DNA of 8,496 nt from Acidimicrobiaceae bacterium (GTDB taxonomy: Bacteria > Actinomycetota > Acidimicrobiia > Acidimicrobiales > Microtrichaceae): assembly GCA_003514205.1 (NCBI GenBank), contig DORQ01000184.1, positions 1,474 through 9,969 on the forward strand, written 5' to 3'. Below the pieces are notes generated by a model. The model worked only from the letters and a program-made list of their open reading frames with translations, ran no database searches and was not told where the DNA came from. Numbering within the stretch: position 1 is the first letter of the stretch; the number at the start of each line of letters is the position of its first letter. Positions 7,298 through 8,496 of this stretch are shown here, in pieces. The position numbers were made by a program, and so were the translations under genes.

Positions 7298-8005
7298 ATG
7301 TGCGGTCGCGTGGTCAGTACCTCTACAGCAGATGAGCTCGCCGCGTATTTTGGCGGCATTGAAGTCGCCGACACCGTGCAGGCCAGTTACAACGTTGCCC
7401 CCACGAACGACGTCGCCGTAGTTGTGGATCGCCCAGACGCAAGGCGTCTTGAGGCATTTCGCTGGGGACTCATCCCTTCCTGGGCGAAGGATCCAGCGAT
7501 CGGCTCCAAGATGATCAACGCTCGGAGCGAAACGGTGCTTGAGAAGCCGTCGTTCAAAAGCTCGTTCCTCAAGCGTCGCTGCATCATGCCGGTTGACGGG
7601 TTCTACGAGTGGCAGAGCATTCCGGGCAAGAAGGTGAAGCAGCCCTACTTCATCTCGCGTCCCGATGAGGAGCCCTATGCGTTCGCATGCATGTGGTCGC
7701 TGTGGACTGGAGAGCTGGCGGGGGAGACCCGCACTGTGTGTTCGGTAACCATTTTGACCACCTCGCCGAATGAGACCATGTCGAAGATCCATCATCGAAT
7801 GCCGGTCATCCTCCCACCACATCATTGGGACCGTTGGCTCGATCCGCAGAACCACGATGGCGAGGAACTCACCTCACTGCTGGTACCAGCACCGAATGAG
7901 CTGATCTCGCTTCGCCCCATCAGCACGGCAGTCAATAATGTTCGCAATAAGGGCTGCGAACTCATTGAGGAAGTTCTTCCAGATCCTGCGCTCTTTCAGG
8001 ACTAG
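7298..8005 (+). CDS. SRAP-domain abasic-site DNA-protein crosslink protein (YedK/HMCES type)
   Basis: Protects abasic sites in single-stranded DNA by forming a thiazolidine crosslink through its N-terminal cysteine. The 235 residues are close to the family's usual length (about 220). The catalytic set is complete: Cys2 (exposed when Met1 is removed, in MCGR), Asn74 in INARSE (72-78), Glu104 in GFYEW (101-105) and His165 in IHHRMPVIL. The WGLIPSWA block (56-63) is also typical. The frame is open upstream to 7184, but the start must be ATG 7298 because the chemistry needs Cys at position 2. There is no Shine-Dalgarno, and a TACACT box six bases upstream fits a leaderless mRNA. The last codons and the TAG lie inside a 17-bp direct repeat. 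It is convergent with the HIT gene, 30 bp away. In other bacteria such genes are sometimes SOS-linked; I see no LexA-like box in the short upstream gap. Confidence 0.95.
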   Translation: MCGRVVSTSTADELAAYFGGIEVADTVQASYNVAPTNDVAVVVDRPDARRLEAFRWGLIPSWAKDPAIGSKMINARSETVLEKPSFKSSFLKRRCIMPVDGFYEWQSIPGKKVKQPYFISRPDEEPYAFACMWSLWTGELAGETRTVCSVTILTTSPNETMSKIHHRMPVILPPHHWDRWLDPQNHDGEELTSLLVPAPNELISLRPISTAVNNVRNKGCELIEEVLPDPALFQD

Positions 8006-8030
8006 CGCCCGCCCTTTCAGGACTGGCGCC
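7993..8030 (+). repeat. 17-bp direct repeat, 21-bp period, across the SRAP stop codon
   Basis: CTTTCAGGACTAGCGCC at 7993-8009 recurs at 8014-8030 with one difference: the A of the TAG stop becomes G, giving TGG. The 21-bp period is exactly seven codons, so the second copy would continue the same frame (FQDW) if the stop were read through. It fills most of the gap to the convergent HIT gene. This looks like a local slippage duplication. Confidence 0.8.
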
Positions 8031-8035
8031 GCAAA

Positions 8036-8452
8036 CTAGCCCTGCAACGCAGTTCGGATCTTCTCCGCGATTGCGTCAAGCGCCTCCGCTGAAACACTCG
8101 AATCCGCATTCGCGAAACTTAAATCCGCTTCGGTTCGGATGGGAATCAGATGCACATGACAGTGAGGAACCTCAAGGCCCGCAAGAATGACAGCAACTCG
8201 CTCGCATTCGAACAGCGGCTCAAGCGCTCGACCGATGCGTTGGCTCGTTGCCATCAGTGATGCCCACGTCTGCTCCGGCAGATCAGTCCACTTGTCGATC
8301 GGCTCTCGTGGAACCACGAGAAGGTGCCCCGGCCGAATCGGTGCGATCGTGAGAAACGACACGACATCCTCGTCGCGGTACACAAACCGCCCCGGCAGCT
8401 CGCCAGCGATGATCCGGCTGAAGATGGTGGGGGAGTCATCGGGTGTGGTCAT
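8036..8452 (-). CDS. HIT-family nucleotide hydrolase/transferase
   Basis: Small cytoplasmic enzyme of 138 residues, the usual length for HINT/Fhit-like bacterial proteins, which hydrolyse nucleoside phosphoramidates, dinucleoside polyphosphates or similar substrates. The histidine triad is complete: His97-Cys98-His99-Val100-His101-Leu-Ile, with His99 as the expected nucleophile. The N-terminal part has the usual IFSRIIAGELP (10-20), then a tyrosine and acidic residues (YRDED), then RPGHLLVVPRE (40-50). The start is ATG 8452, with GGAGGA (8459-8464) six bases upstream. The branch (HINT, Fhit, or other) and natural substrate cannot be settled from sequence. It faces the SRAP gene; both stops lie within 30 bp and no strong terminator hairpin is seen between them. 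Confidence 0.93.
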   Translation of the reverse strand: MTTPDDSPTIFSRIIAGELPGRFVYRDEDVVSFLTIAPIRPGHLLVVPREPIDKWTDLPEQTWASLMATSQRIGRALEPLFECERVAVILAGLEVPHCHVHLIPIRTEADLSFANADSSVSAEALDAIAEKIRTALQG

Positions 8453-8458
8453 GGTTCT

Positions 8459-8464
8459 TCCTCC
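8459..8464 (-). promoter_or_regulatory. Ribosome binding site of the HIT gene
   Basis: On the minus strand GGAGGA lies six bases before the ATG at 8452. It is the strongest Shine-Dalgarno in the window and contrasts with the genes that appear leaderless. Confidence 0.75.
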
Positions 8465-8479
8465 GTTGTCGGCCCGTGC

Positions 8480-8485
8480 AGCCTA
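8480..8485 (-). promoter_or_regulatory. Possible -10 box (TAGGCT) of the HIT gene
   Basis: On the minus strand TAGGCT fits TANNNT and would place the start of transcription near 8472, leaving a leader of about 20 bases with the Shine-Dalgarno inside it. The -35 position falls beyond the right edge of the window. Confidence 0.4.
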
Positions 8486-8496
8486 GAACGCTCGGC

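Noticed and set aside
7235..7855. 206-codon minus-strand open frame
   Set aside because: Antisense to the SRAP gene, whose catalytic residues are all in place; no recognisable motif in the shadow frame.
8005..8029. Terminator hairpin between the SRAP and HIT genes (GCGCC/GGCGC)
   Set aside because: Only five base pairs with a 15-base loop and no T-run; it is a by-product of the direct repeat.

Overview
This 8.5 kb window carries eight protein-coding genes, seven complete and one cut by the left edge, with little intergenic DNA. I see no RNA genes, insertion sequences, integrase or CRISPR array. The base composition is moderately GC-rich. Several genes have a TANNNT -10-like box 6 to 9 bases before the start codon and no Shine-Dalgarno sequence. 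One protein is a lipoprotein of a type common in environmental actinobacteria, and there is an IcmA/IcmB-type two-subunit mutase. Together these point to an actinobacterium, possibly Acidimicrobiia. The lineage is inferred, because no marker gene settles it.

Layout, left to right. Citrate synthase (minus strand, C-terminus beyond the left edge) is divergent from a 409-residue secreted lipoprotein. Next on the plus strand are the large and small subunits of a coenzyme-B12-dependent acyl-CoA mutase. The small subunit stops exactly where an opposing cytochrome P450 gene stops. Upstream of the P450 on the minus strand is a membrane glycosyltransferase, a GT2 domain fused to a GtrA-like membrane domain. 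It is divergent from a SRAP-domain (YedK/HMCES-type) abasic-site DNA-repair gene. A convergent HIT-family nucleotide hydrolase/transferase gene closes the window.

Functional links. The mutase subunits form one enzyme. The large subunit has Phe, Ala and Gln where methylmalonyl-CoA mutase has Tyr, Ala and Arg, so isobutyryl-CoA/n-butyryl-CoA mutase is the better call. This would feed branched-chain acyl-CoA into central metabolism, where citrate synthase also acts, but nothing in the layout shows co-regulation. The other genes look like unrelated neighbours.

I found no convincing undescribed multi-gene system. The observations most worth checking are the mutase substrate signature, the paired-cysteine modular lipoprotein, the recurring leaderless-type promoter boxes, and a 21-bp-period duplication across the stop codon of the SRAP gene.
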